Part shown: piece after piece, positions 1 to 7,504 of the stretch
Layout: each line of letters starts with the position of its first letter
How positions within the stretch are numbered: position 1 is the stretch's first letter
From: JAMXLO01 sp041487355
GTDB taxonomy: Bacteria; Pseudomonadota; Alphaproteobacteria; Acetobacterales; Acetobacteraceae
Assembly: GCA_041487355.1 (NCBI GenBank)
Contig: JBGPND010000141.1
Coordinates: 1-13,777, forward strand
Direction: 5' to 3'
DNA: 13,777 bases
The notes under the pieces: generated by a model
Database searches by the model: none
Told to the model about the DNA's origin: nothing
What the model saw: the letters and a program-made list of their open reading frames with translations, nothing else
Made by a program: the position numbers and the translations under genes

Positions 1-129
1 AGCCGGCTCGTCTGGGACAGCTACGGGGCAATCGTCGCGGCCTGCAAGGACGCATGGCACTTCCTCATCAACGACCCAGCACGGATTACATCCATCGGCT
101 CTCGCTCTTGGGCGTGTGTCAATGTTTAG
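1..129 (+). pseudogene. IS630-family transposase, C-terminal end only
   Basis: Frame 1 reads 42 codons to a TAG at 127-129. The sequence (WDSYGAIVAACKDAW, then NDPARITSIGSRSWACVNV) matches from memory the usual C-terminus of IS630-type DDE transposases, where a Tyr-rich turn is followed by an aromatic helix and the ITSIGSRDWA ending. The catalytic core lies outside the window, so I cannot tell whether the upstream part is intact. The element's right end should lie a few bases after the stop. A TA at 139-140, the dinucleotide this family targets, sits just where the neighbouring IS3 sequence begins, so this element probably inserted into the IS3 copy. The family call rests on the C-terminal motif alone. 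Confidence 0.7.
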
Positions 130-140
130 GGCGGTTGGTA

Positions 141-695
141 TTACCCCTATCTGCTGCGTGGCTGCGAGGTCCTGCGGCCGAACCAAGTGTGGGCCATGGA
201 CATCACCCTCGGGTCAAGCCCGAGGGCAGGCTTTATATTCCGATGGCACGCGGCTTCGTCTACCTGGCCGCCGTGGTGGACTGGTTCAGCCGGCGGGTAC
301 TCTCCTGGCAGGTCTCCATTACGATGGAGGTCGAATTCTGCCTCGACGCGGTCGAGGAGGCGCTGGCTCGGCACGGCAAGCCGGAGATTTTCAATACCGA
401 TCAGGGTAACCAGTTCACCAGCGCCGCTTTTACCGGGTTGCTGTTGGAGAACGCGATCGCCATCAGCATGGATGGCCGCGGCGCCTGGCGTGACAACGTG
501 TTTGTCGAGCGGCTGTGGCGGTCGGTCAAATACGAAGATGTCTATCTGCGAGCCTACGACAGTGTTGCGGAGGCGCGTGCCGCGCTCGGCCGGTATCTGG
601 ATTTCTACAATAGCAAGCGACCGCATTCGAGCCTTGACGCGCGAACGCCGGATAACGCCTACTTCAACCACCTGCCGCAGGTCGCGGCAGCATGA
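141..695 (+). pseudogene. IS3-family transposase OrfB (rve integrase core), broken
   Basis: The conserved integrase core is visible but split over two frames. Frame 1 carries YPYLLRGCEVLRPNQVWAMD with the first catalytic Asp (199-201). After position 233 frame 3 carries YIPMARGFVYLAAVVDWFSR, the second Asp in NTDQGNQF, and the Glu in NVFVERLWR. It ends with RYLDFYNSKRPHSSLDARTP and a TGA at 693-695. Related proteins read DIT directly followed by YIPMARGF. Here 26 extra bases (208-233) sit between these parts and shift the frame. The N-terminal part of OrfB is also gone. The triad itself is conserved, so decay looks recent. The protein should not be made as a functional enzyme. Confidence 0.9.
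208..233. repeat. 26-bp palindromic insertion inside the IS3 orfB
   Basis: The extra segment contains CTCGGGTCAAGCCCGAG. With flanking bases it makes an 8-bp perfect stem (CCCTCGGG 206-213, CCCGAGGG 219-226) around a TCAAG loop. This resembles a small palindromic repeat that, from memory, is scattered through many alphaproteobacterial genomes, usually between genes. It interrupts the codons between DIT and YIPM of the transposase core. Confidence 0.7.
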
Positions 696-703
696 ATTTC
701 GCC

Positions 704-766
704 GCCGTTGTCGGGGCGTCGCTCCGGTCGGGCTACGCCCTCCCCGCGCGACGCCCCGACAACGGC
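704..766. repeat. 19-bp perfect inverted repeat after IS3 orfB
   Basis: GCCGTTGTCGGGGCGTCGC at 704-722 is repeated as its exact reverse complement at 748-766, separated by 25 bases containing GGTCGGGCTACGCCCTCC. It starts nine bases after the orfB stop, so it lies within the element's 3' untranslated part. It could form a strong RNA hairpin, which may act as a transcription stop or as protection against read-through. It has no U-tract, so it is not a standard intrinsic terminator. Confidence 0.8.
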
Positions 767-840
767 ACACCACAACACCAGCCGGCAGAGGCTCCACTTA
801 TCGAGGACGAAACACTGTCTCGACGAAGCCAGCCATCTCT

Positions 841-1184
841 TACCTCGCCCGACGGCGAGGCGCTCGTGGCAATGACGCGCGAGGAATACCAGGACCTGAT
901 CGACGCTCGCGACTACGCCGTCGCAATGCGAGCGGTGGCCGCCGGCGCATTGCCAACTGTGGCCGATGCCGACCGTAGACGCCTACCTGGCGGCGCCCAC
1001 GCCGCTTGCGTTCTGGCGAAAGCACCGTGGCCTGACGCAGGCCGCACTGGCCGAGGCTGCGCAGGTCACCCAGCCATACATCGCTCAGCTCGAGAGCGGG
1101 AAGAAGTCGGCCGCGGACATCACGGTGTATGCCCGCCTAGCGAAACGCCTCGGCATACGGATCGAGGATCTGATTGTCGAATAG
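841..1184 (+). pseudogene. HTH (XRE-type) antitoxin-like regulator, beheaded and frameshifted
   Basis: Two frames together encode one recognisable protein. Frame 2 gives TSPDGEALVAMTREEYQDLIDARDYA and on to ALPTVADAD. One extra base near 970 (GAC-C-GTA) then moves the reading to frame 3, which continues VDAYLAAPTPLAFWRKHRGLTQ with the HTH (AALAEAAQVTQPYIAQLESGKK), ending IRIEDLIVE and TAG at 1182-1184. The N-terminal part resembles the short DNA-free segment of antitoxins (a 'GE-LV-M--EEY--L' pattern) and the C-terminal part is a helix-turn-helix of the Xre/HigA kind. The IS3 right end abuts the first codons, so the native start and any toxin partner upstream are gone. A short product from the ATG at 966 (72 aa, HTH only) is possible but unproven. 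Confidence 0.7.
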
Positions 1185-1301
1185 AGCGAGCTCGGACGCC
1201 TCGTCATCTCATGGAACGCGGCTGAGAGGGGCATTTTTTAGAGACCATTACCAAGGGCGGCAGAACCGTGCGCTGTATGGGCATTGTTAGGTGCAGGCCG
1301 T

Positions 1302-1985
1302 TCAGAACAACGCCCACAGGTCTTCCTTGCGTTCCAGCTCTCCGCCTGGCCCGTCGAAGATGATGCGGCCAGATTTCAGCACAATGGCGCGCGAGACGAT
1401 CTTCAGGGTAGCCGGGATATTCTGCTCGACAATCACCACCGTGGTCCCCGCCTCGCGATTGACTGCGGCCAGGCTCGCCATCACGTCGCGCACTATCACC
1501 GGGGCGAGGCCAGTTGAGGGCTCGTCGAGTAGCAGGATCGAGGGTTTCGTCATGAGCGCCATGCCCAGCGCCAGAATCTGCTGCTGCCCGCCCGACAGCG
1601 AGCCGGCAATCTGCGCGCCGCGTTCGGCGAGGATCGGGAACAGACGATAGACCTGATCGAGCGCGCCTCCGCCATGCTCCAACCCCGCGATCGCCAGGTT
1701 CTGGCGCACACTCAGGTGACGGAACACGTTGTGGCCTTGTGGGACGAAGCCAATGCCCCGCCGCACGTTGAGGAACACCGCGCCGGGGGTGATCGGCGCA
1801 CCGCGATAGCTGACGCTGCCCTTCATGCCAGTCACGTCGCCCACACAACATTTCAGCAACGTGGTCTTGCCGGCACCGTTATGGCCGAAGATGGCCACCG
1901 CCTCGCCCTCATTCACCGTGAACGAAATGTCCTTGAGCACCGGCAACCCGCCATAACCGGCCTCGACATTGAAATAGGTCAACAA
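1302..1985 (-). CDS. livF: Branched-chain amino acid ABC transporter, ATP-binding protein LivF
   Basis: This 227-aa cytoplasmic ATPase is one of the two that power branched-chain-amino-acid-type uptake. Walker A is GHNGAGKT (about 34-41), the signature is LSGGQQQ (130-136) and Walker B is ILLLDEP (150-156). The late motif is IVEQN, with the Gln usual for LivF in place of a switch His. The start is a TTG at 1985: the reading MLTYFNVEAGYGG then lines up with the usual LivF beginning, and GGGGTG lies about six bases upstream. It starts three bases after the livG stop, so the two are co-translated. It is the last gene of the operon. No clear terminator is visible in the 1185-1301 gap. Which amino acid or related compound is carried cannot be read from the ATPase. 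Confidence 0.93.
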   Translation of the reverse strand: MLTYFNVEAGYGGLPVLKDISFTVNEGEAVAIFGHNGAGKTTLLKCCVGDVTGMKGSVSYRGAPITPGAVFLNVRRGIGFVPQGHNVFRHLSVRQNLAIAGLEHGGGALDQVYRLFPILAERGAQIAGSLSGGQQQILALGMALMTKPSILLLDEPSTGLAPVIVRDVMASLAAVNREAGTTVVIVEQNIPATLKIVSRAIVLKSGRIIFDGPGGELERKEDLWALF

Positions 1986-1988
1986 CAG

Positions 1989-2747
1989 CTACACCCCGAA
2001 ATAGAGATCGGTCAGCACCTTGCTGGCCAGCAGCTCATCAACGGAGCCGGTCTGCAGGATGCGTCCCTGGGCCATGAACACCGCGCGCGTGCAGAGGTCC
2101 TTGATGAACGATACATTGTGCTCGATGACGCACACCGCGCGGCCAGACGCGGCCTCCTCCCGTACGATGCGCTGCATCGTTTCGTAGGCAGCGCCTTCGA
2201 CACCGGCCATCGGCTCATCGAGCAGCAGCAATGCGCCATCGTTCATCAGAGTCCGGGCCAGCCCGACAAGCTTCTGATGGCCGAACGGCAGATCGGTCAC
2301 TATCGCGTCCGCGGCGTGGGTCAGCTCCATGCGTGCGAGGATCTGCTGCCCGCGGATACGCAAGTCCGCCTCGGCGCGGCGGACCTCGGCGCGCCCGAGT
2401 GCCAGACGGAGCACCGACTCGCCCGGATAAAGCCGTGGCGCAATCAGCAGGTTCTCCATCACGCTCATCGAGGTGAACAACAGCATGTTCTGCCAAGTGC
2501 GGGCGATGCCGGCGCGCGCGCGGCGATACAGCGGCAAACTATCGATCGGTTTGCCCTGCAGCACGATCCGCCCGGCATCGGGTCGCACTACCCCGGAGAT
2601 CAGGTTGAACAGCGACGTCTTGCCCGCGCCGTTCGGCCCGATCAGACCGAGGACTTCGCCCGCATCGATCGACAAGCTGACCTTGTCGGCAACCACGATC
2701 CCACCGTACGCCTTGCAGACGCCGGAGAGGCTCAGGACTTCGGTCAT
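1989..2747 (-). CDS. livG: Branched-chain amino acid ABC transporter, ATP-binding protein LivG
   Basis: This is the second ATPase of the importer, 252 aa from the ATG at 2747. Walker A is GPNGAGKT (37-44), Walker B LLLLDEP (173-179), and VIEHN (207-211) gives the switch His. The signature reads LPFGHQK (153-159) where LivG proteins usually have LSYGQQK, so the normally conserved Ser is Pro. Such variants occur, but it is worth noting. The segment GIARTWQN (80-87) is the Q-loop region. The ATG overlaps the livM stop as ATGA, a typical translational coupling. The frame is open far upstream, but the coding sequence there belongs to livM in another frame. The length is normal for the family. Confidence 0.94.
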   Translation of the reverse strand: MTEVLSLSGVCKAYGGIVVADKVSLSIDAGEVLGLIGPNGAGKTSLFNLISGVVRPDAGRIVLQGKPIDSLPLYRRARAGIARTWQNMLLFTSMSVMENLLIAPRLYPGESVLRLALGRAEVRRAEADLRIRGQQILARMELTHAADAIVTDLPFGHQKLVGLARTLMNDGALLLLDEPMAGVEGAAYETMQRIVREEAASGRAVCVIEHNVSFIKDLCTRAVFMAQGRILQTGSVDELLASKVLTDLYFGV

Positions 2748-3649
2748 GCGCCTTCGCCGCTGTGGTCGTGCACGGCCAGTGCTGCTGGCAGCTTGCCGCG
2801 GCCGGTCGCACCGATCAGTCCGGCGGGGCGCAGGAACAGGAACAGCAGCACCAGGCCGGTAAAGATGATGCCCTGCATCGGCGCCATGATGCTCGGCGGC
2901 AGATCCAGAAAGGTGATTGCCTGCGGCACCGCCAGCAGCAGTGCCGCACCGACCACCGGGCCCCAGGTGGTCCCCATGCCACCCAATACCACCATGGTCA
3001 GTATCGCCGCCGATTGCAGCACGTCGAATTGTTCGGGGCTCAGGTACTGGAAGTAGAAGGCATAGAGCCCGCCTGCTATGCCGGCGATGCCGCAACCGAT
3101 GGCGAACAGCGCGATCTTCATGCTCATGGCGTTGCGGCCAAGGGCGGTGAATGCCAGTTCCTCGTCGCGCATTGCAGTGATGGCGCGGCCATATGGGCCA
3201 CGGACGATCCATGCGATGAACGCCACGGTGGCTACAGCAAGAACGCTGCAGATCACCAGATAAGCCGGAGTACGCGCCGCGCCGGTGATGGTGGAGGGAA
3301 TGTCGGTCAATCCACCGGGGCCGCCGGTCCATTCGAAATTGCGGATCACCTGCAGGAGGCCGAGCTGGAAGCCGAGGCTGGCGATCAACAGATAGTCGCC
3401 CGACACGCGCAGCGAGGACGCGGCGAGCAATATCGACGCGACGATCGCCACCACGGCGCCGGCAAGCACGCAGAGCGGCGCGGTGAGACCGGTGTAGATC
3501 GCCAGCAGAGCGGCGGTATAGGCGCCGAGCGCGAAGAAGATCGGATGCGCGACGGTGGCGAGCCCACCATAGCCGATCACCAGATTGTAACTCGCTGCCA
3601 GGATCACGAAGATTGCGATCATCACGGAGACGGACAGGAAATATTCCAT
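2744..3649 (-). CDS. livM: Branched-chain amino acid ABC transporter permease LivM
   Basis: This 301-aa inner-membrane protein is one of the two channel subunits. It starts with hydrophobic helix MEYFLSVSVMIAIFVILAAS and the YNLVIGYGGLATVAHPIFFALGAY motif typical of LivM, and has about eight membrane segments. The cytoplasmic coupling loop is GPYGRAITAMRDEELAFTAL (about 151-170), which contacts the ATPases. The C-terminal part has the glycine-rich VVLGGMGTTWGPVVGA helix pair. The ATG at 3649 is chosen because the motif begins there, although the frame remains open upstream inside livH. The gap to the livH stop is 14 bases, and its own stop overlaps the livG start. Confidence 0.93.
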   Translation of the reverse strand: MEYFLSVSVMIAIFVILAASYNLVIGYGGLATVAHPIFFALGAYTAALLAIYTGLTAPLCVLAGAVVAIVASILLAASSLRVSGDYLLIASLGFQLGLLQVIRNFEWTGGPGGLTDIPSTITGAARTPAYLVICSVLAVATVAFIAWIVRGPYGRAITAMRDEELAFTALGRNAMSMKIALFAIGCGIAGIAGGLYAFYFQYLSPEQFDVLQSAAILTMVVLGGMGTTWGPVVGAALLLAVPQAITFLDLPPSIMAPMQGIIFTGLVLLFLFLRPAGLIGATGRGKLPAALAVHDHSGEGA

Positions 3650-3663
3650 GCTCCCGGTGCCCG

Positions 3664-4596
3664 TCAGCCTTCCTGCGTCGCCGCTTGCGCCGGCGTTGTC
3701 GGCGCGGGTGCGCGGAGCCGGCGGCGTGGCAGGTGGATGCCATGCGGAAACACGACGATCGTGACGAACAGGAAGCCGTAGATCAGCAGGTTCTGCCAGC
3801 GCGAACCGATCACCAGCACCGAATAGCTCTGGATCAGCGCCAGCACGAGCGACGCAAGGCCGCCCATGAACACGCGTCCCATGCCACCGAGCAACGTACC
3901 GATCACCGCGGTGAGGATCAGCTCCATCGCGGAATTGGGTGTGATGCCGCTGCGGGCGCCGGCCAGATACATCGCAAGCGTGATGAAGATCCCGGCGATC
4001 GCCGCGGTGACGCAATAAGCCCGCCGCGCGCTGATGCCGTACAGCTCGGCCAGCTTGGCGTTATCGGCGACGGCGATCAGGAATTGGCCTTCCTTGCCGA
4101 AGCGCAGAAAGAGCTGCAACGCGACCAGCGCCGCCACGGTGACAACGACGGCACGCAGGTCCCAATCGCTGACCGCAATGCCACCGACGAAATGCACCGG
4201 CGAGAGGATGGTCGCGAACAGCGTCTGCGGCTCGGTGCCGAACAGGAGGGTGAGGATGTAGATCACCAACTCGGCCAGGATCAGCGTGAAGATGAAGAAC
4301 GTCAGATTGCCGGAGCGGCGCGCGCGCAGCACATCGAGCCCCCACGCCTCGATCGCGATTCCGATGGCGGCCGCGCAGGCGGCGCCCACGGGCAGAGCGA
4401 CGAACAGCGGCAGGCTGAGGTCGTTCAGCACGAAGAACATCGCGTAGAACGCGATACCCATGGTGCCGGCCTGGGCGAAGTTCCACAGGCCGGTGACCTT
4501 CTGCGTCAGCGAGAATGCCACGGTCAGCAGCACGTAGGACGAGGCAGTGACTGCCCCGGTCCACAGGATCTGCAAGAGAACGATCGGGTCTGTCAT
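3664..4596 (-). CDS. livH: Branched-chain amino acid ABC transporter permease LivH
   Basis: This 310-aa inner-membrane protein is the other channel subunit, pairing with LivM. Several hydrophobic helices are visible, with the LivH-like LTQKVTGLWNFAQAGTMGIA region (30-49, where the family usually has GVINFAHG). The cytoplasmic loop GKEGQFLIAVADNAKLAELY (167-186) has the usual EAA-like role, and TAVIGTLLGGMGRVFMGG is the conserved Gly-rich segment. The C-terminus carries an Arg/Pro/Ala-rich tail. The start at 4596 follows the upstream stop by about 50 bases. The ribosome site is weak, so it may rely on the upstream gene being translated. Confidence 0.92.
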   Translation of the reverse strand: MTDPIVLLQILWTGAVTASSYVLLTVAFSLTQKVTGLWNFAQAGTMGIAFYAMFFVLNDLSLPLFVALPVGAACAAAIGIAIEAWGLDVLRARRSGNLTFFIFTLILAELVIYILTLLFGTEPQTLFATILSPVHFVGGIAVSDWDLRAVVVTVAALVALQLFLRFGKEGQFLIAVADNAKLAELYGISARRAYCVTAAIAGIFITLAMYLAGARSGITPNSAMELILTAVIGTLLGGMGRVFMGGLASLVLALIQSYSVLVIGSRWQNLLIYGFLFVTIVVFPHGIHLPRRRLRAPAPTTPAQAATQEG

Positions 4597-4647
4597 CGCG
4601 TCGCTTGCCCGCCCCGCGTCTCGTTGCTCGGCATTGGCGTGTCGTGC

Positions 4648-5811
4648 TTAGTCGATCTTCGCCATCGGCACGAACTTCCCATTCTCGACCGTCAGCAGAT
4701 ACACCGGCTTCTTGACGTGATGACCATCGACCAACGTCTTGCCCGTCAGTGGTCCATCGAATTCCCGGATCGCCAGCAGTGCGTCGCGCAACGTGTCGCC
4801 GGTCGGGGCCTGGTTCTTGTCGAGAACATATTTGTACAGCTTCGCGGCGATCAGGATGGAGTCGTAGTTGTACTGGAGATACGGCAGCCCATTCGGCGGC
4901 CGCTTAACCTCGGCGTTCCAGCGTTCCAGAAAGGCCGGCAGGTTCTTGTTGTCGTCCAGCCCCGGCGCAAGCGAGGTAACGATGAAGCCTTCCGCCGCAG
5001 AGCCAAGCTGAGCGAGCAACTTGGGATTGTAGCCCGCGGAATAGGACGAGACGCGCTGCGTCAGGCCCAACTGCCGCATCTGTGCGATGATCAGCGGCGT
5101 ATCGATAAGCAGCCCATGGATATGCACCATGTCGGGGTTCGCGGCTCGCAACTTCAGCAGCATGCCGGAGAACTCGGTGGCCTTGGGATCATAGGCCTCG
5201 AACAGGACGATCTGGCCGCCGGCGCCCTCGAACGTCGCCTTGTAGAGCTTGGCGGCGTCGATGCCGGTCTCGTTGTTGATGAACAGCACCGCGGCGCGGC
5301 GCTTGGCGAGTTTATCGTAAGTGTACTTCGCCAGCGCGGTGATATCGACCTCGGCGAGCGGGAACAGCGTATAGACATAGTCGCCGAGCTTCGCGATGTC
5401 CGGCGCATTGGCGCCGACCGAGAGTTCCAGCACCTTCTCGCGATTGGCTACCGGCGCCTGTGCCTTCACCACTGCGCTCCATGCGGTGATGAACATCGGG
5501 ATCTTGTCGATGGTCGCGAGCCGGTTGGCTGAATTGATGCCGAGCTGCGGCGAAGCCTGGGTATCGATCACCACCAGTTCCAGCGGACGACCATTGATGC
5601 CGCCGCCATCATTCACATCTTTCGTCGCCATGCGCATGGCGGTGACGAAGTCGGCCCCGTAGCCGGCTTCCGAGCCAGTCAGCGGCTCGGTAATCCCTAG
5701 CTTGAGTGGCTCCTTGCCCTGAGCGGCGGCAGATCCGGCGAATGCGCCTGCCAAACCGAGCGCACCGGCGCCCTGCATGAGTGCGCGGCGTGGGATAATT
5801 TGTTGTGTCAT
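4648..5811 (-). CDS. Periplasmic substrate-binding protein of the liv-type ABC transporter
   Basis: This 387-aa protein is of the type I periplasmic-binding (Leu/Ile/Val-binding, Peripla_BP_6) family. It captures the substrate in the periplasm and hands it to LivHM. The start ATG at 5811 is preceded by the strong GGGAGGGGAC ribosome site. The N-terminus has a twin-arginine-like signal (PRRALMQ then a hydrophobic GAGALGLAGAFAGSAAA, cleavage likely after AQG). The mature start KEPLKLGITEPLTGSEAGYG is the usual first strand and loop. Motifs such as GGGINGRPLELVVIDTQASP and LFPLAEVDITALAKY fit the family. It is the first gene of the minus-strand operon, the normal livJ/K place. Substrate specificity cannot be read from the sequence. 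Some relatives bind amides, urea or aromatic acids. Confidence 0.92.
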   Translation of the reverse strand: MTQQIIPRRALMQGAGALGLAGAFAGSAAAQGKEPLKLGITEPLTGSEAGYGADFVTAMRMATKDVNDGGGINGRPLELVVIDTQASPQLGINSANRLATIDKIPMFITAWSAVVKAQAPVANREKVLELSVGANAPDIAKLGDYVYTLFPLAEVDITALAKYTYDKLAKRRAAVLFINNETGIDAAKLYKATFEGAGGQIVLFEAYDPKATEFSGMLLKLRAANPDMVHIHGLLIDTPLIIAQMRQLGLTQRVSSYSAGYNPKLLAQLGSAAEGFIVTSLAPGLDDNKNLPAFLERWNAEVKRPPNGLPYLQYNYDSILIAAKLYKYVLDKNQAPTGDTLRDALLAIREFDGPLTGKTLVDGHHVKKPVYLLTVENGKFVPMAKID

Positions 5812-5872
5812 TCCCGTCCCCTCCCATTGCGGCTGGTGCATTATGCCGCGCCAGCCTACCTGTTGGTAGATC

Positions 5873-5900
5873 ATTATCCCCGTGTACGGATGCGCGTCCA
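5873..5900 (-). promoter_or_regulatory. Candidate promoter of the liv operon
   Basis: On the minus strand TGGACG is followed after 16 bases by GATAAT, about 60 bases before the first ATG. The leader between it and the start has two small possible hairpins (CTACC-AACA-GGTAG, and GGCTGG pairing with CCAGCC just before the ribosome site). Support is from spacing and consensus only. Confidence 0.4.
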
Positions 5901-6021
5901 TGGGGGTGGCCGGGGGAGGATCGCCTGTTCGACGCGATGCATCGCTGCATCTGCAGATCACTGGCCTCGGGGCACCGTGGTAGAAGCTGATGGATATCTG
6001 ACCGAGCAGTTGCCTGTGCAG

Positions 6022-6706
6022 TTGTGAAACGCTGGGGACCGAATCCTGTGTGGAGGGTCATACGATAGCCCTGGATTGGGCTTGGGGGACGTATGACAAT
6101 CCGCGACGAACTGATTGATGAACTGCTGTCGGGCCAGGATCCGAAGGCAGTGTTCACCAAGAACGGGCTGCTGGACGCGTTGAAGAAGGCGCTGGCGGAG
6201 CGCATCCTGAATGCCGAGATGGACCAACACCTGGCCGGCGAACGGGCCGAGGCGGGAGCGGAGGGGTCGCGCAACCACCGCAACGGCCACAGCCACAAGA
6301 CGGTACTGAGCGGTAGGGGCAAGCTGGAGATCGCGGTGCCGCGCGACCGCCAGGCAAGCTCCGAGCCGCAACTGATCGCCAAATACCGCCGCCGCTTTCC
6401 CGACTTTGATGACAAGGTCATCTCGCTCTACGCCCACGGCCTGAGCATGCGCGAGATCGAAGGCTAACTGCGGGAGTTGTATGGCATTGAGGTCTCGCCC
6501 GAACTGATCAGCACCGTCACTGACGCGGTGCATGAGCAGGTGAACGAATGGCAGAACCGGCCGCTGGAGCCGCTCGACGCCTCGGTGTTCTTCGACGCGC
6601 TGCGGATGAAGGTGCGCGACGAAGGCACGGTGCGCAACAAGGCGATGTATCTGGCGCTCGGCGTCCGGCCGGACGGCACCAAGGAAGCGCTTGGTCTGTG
6701 GATCGG
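6022..6706 (+). mobile_element. IS256-family element, 5' half only
   Basis: The left end is estimated near 6022 (TGTGAAACGCTGGGGAC...), which resembles the start of IS256/ISRm3-type elements. The transposase starts at 6093. Homology to IS256 stops near 6706, where recombinase sequence begins, so the right half and right inverted repeat are missing. The exact junction lies in a small palindrome (TCGGAG-GAT-CTCCGA, 6703-6717). Confidence 0.75.
6093..6706 (+). pseudogene. IS256-family (mutator-type) transposase, interrupted and truncated
   Basis: The frame opens with ATG at 6093 after GGGGGAC and shows the usual N-terminal arm (MTIRDELIDELLSGQDPKAVF), then MDQHLAGERAEAG and the NHRNGHSHKTVL segment, and KYRRRFPDFDDKVISLYAHG. 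A TAA at 6465-6467 interrupts MREIEG / LRELYGIEVSP, where a codon for His is usual. After it the same frame continues through FFDAL, holding the likely first catalytic Asp, to GTKEALGLWI and then loses homology. About half of the protein is left; the second Asp and the Glu of the catalytic triad are missing. It cannot be active. Confidence 0.9.
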
Positions 6707-6711
6707 AGGAT

Positions 6712-7143
6712 CTCCGACCCCAGGGTGCCGGCTGGCAGGTTCGGCTCCATGAGAAAGGCGGCAAGGATCACGCCATGCCTTGCCACCACGCGCTCGCCGA
6801 GGCACTGCGTGCCTACATCGACGCAGCCGGCATTGCCGAGGACCGCAAGGGCTGGCTGTCCCGCACATCGCGCGGGCATACCGCCACCGCCCTATCCGAC
6901 CGGCCTATGAGTCAGCCGGACACCTGGCGGATGATCCGCCGGCGCGCCGTGGCGGCGGGCATCATGGCGCCGATCGGCAACCATAGCTTTCGCGCTACCG
7001 GGATCACCGCCTACCTGTCGAACGGCGGCGCGCTGGAGCACGCCCAGGAGATGGCGGCACACGAGAGCCCCCGCACGACCAAGCTCTACGATCGGACGAA
7101 GGAGCGCCTCACGCAGGACGAGGTAGAGCGGATCAGGCTGTAG
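6712..7143 (+). pseudogene. Tyrosine recombinase (phage-integrase family), C-terminal half
   Basis: Frame 1 reads GWQVRLHEKGGKDHAMPCHH to a TAG at 7141-7143. It has the catalytic Lys of the beta-hairpin (HEKGGK), the HxxR box in GNHSFRATGITAYL, and the nucleophile Tyr in ESPRTTKLYDRT. The first catalytic Arg and the N-terminal DNA-binding core are missing, since the IS256 piece replaces them. The 5' start is not real: the only ATG upstream (6691) lies in IS256 sequence read out of frame. The protein would be inactive. The original gene was likely a XerD-like or island integrase; no attachment site is visible next to it. Confidence 0.88.
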
Positions 7144-7201
7144 CAGTGGAAGCGTCGCGAATTTGGGCGGTAAAGATCGGCGCCTGCTCTCACAATACCT
7201 A

Positions 7202-7236
7202 TTGACCCCCTCCCCAACATAAGGACATGCTTATGT
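7202..7236 (+). promoter_or_regulatory. metE promoter region with a palindromic operator
   Basis: TTGACC at 7202-7207 is a possible -35 site, with CATGCT at 7226-7231 as a weak -10 at 18 bases. Overlapping it, ACATAAGGACATGCTTATGT (7217-7236) is a palindrome: ACATAAG and CTTATGT are exact reverse complements around a 6-base centre. From memory this resembles the 20-bp ACATAAAGATATCTTTATGT-like sites described for SahR/ArsR-type regulators of the methionine cycle in alphaproteobacteria. It lies just before the cobalamin riboswitch. The regulator itself is not in the window. Confidence 0.5.
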
Positions 7237-7238
7237 GT

Positions 7239-7453
7239 CGTCGGTCCCGCGCGAGCGGGTGAAAAAGGGAACGCCGTACGCCCTGGCCGGACTTTGGTCC
7301 GGGGGCAAGTCGGCGGCTGCCCCCGCAACTGTCAGCGGCGAGCCGCTGGTCCGTCCGCTCGCCTTGCCGTTGGGGAGAGCGGGCCACTGAGCTTCATGGC
7401 TCGGGAAGGCAGGACCGGTGGCGTTGACCCGTGAGCCAGGAGACCTACCGGCG
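7239..7453 (+). promoter_or_regulatory. Cobalamin (B12) riboswitch
   Basis: Conserved blocks appear in the correct order: GGTGAAAAAGGGAACGCCG near 7257, CCCCCGCAACTGT near 7320-7332, GGGCCACTGAGC at 7381-7392, CGGGAAGGC at 7402-7410, and the B12 box GAGCCAGGAGACCTACC at 7432-7448. CGTCGGT (7239-7245) can pair with ACCGGCG (7447-7453) as the closing P1 stem with one wobble pair. The B12 box has CCTACC where CCTGCC is usual. The element lies ahead of metE, a classical target: bound cobalamin should reduce expression of the B12-independent enzyme. There is no U-tract terminator after the aptamer, so control is probably translational, via the site in front of the next start codon. Confidence 0.93.
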
Positions 7454-7504
7454 TCGCGCTACCAACCGCTGCCGGGCGGGGTGCACCGGACGCAGGAGAC
7501 GAAC

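Larger units (their letters stand above)
141..840 (+). mobile_element. IS3-family element, 5'-truncated remnant
   Basis: This remnant begins inside orfB where the IS630 piece stops and runs past the orfB stop codon to an IS3-like right end. The stretch about 800-840 (CCACTTATCGAGG, then AACACTGTCTCG, ending in CCATCTCTT) resembles the right terminus of IS3 elements of this type. It also resembles, loosely, the terminus of the second IS3 element at 13545. The exact end is estimated. orfA and the left end are missing. It directly abuts an HTH gene that has lost its start. Confidence 0.7.

Noticed and set aside
1989..3743. A fused permease-ATPase protein of 584 aa
   Set aside because: The first 332 residues are livM sequence read in the wrong frame; livG starts at its own ATG overlapping the livM stop.
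1674..5532. Long plus-strand reading frames opposite the liv genes (for example 1674-3056 and 3613-5532)
   Set aside because: They are rich in His, Gln and Arg, have no domain motifs, and mirror the codon pattern of the well-supported minus-strand genes.
5812..5961. A 50-residue N-terminal extension of the substrate-binding protein
   Set aside because: The extension lies before a strong ribosome site and a clear signal peptide at the ATG at 5811, and it contains no known feature.
6691..7143. A complete 150-aa recombinase starting at the ATG at 6691
   Set aside because: Its first residues come from IS256 sequence read in another frame, and the first catalytic Arg is missing; it is a truncated gene.
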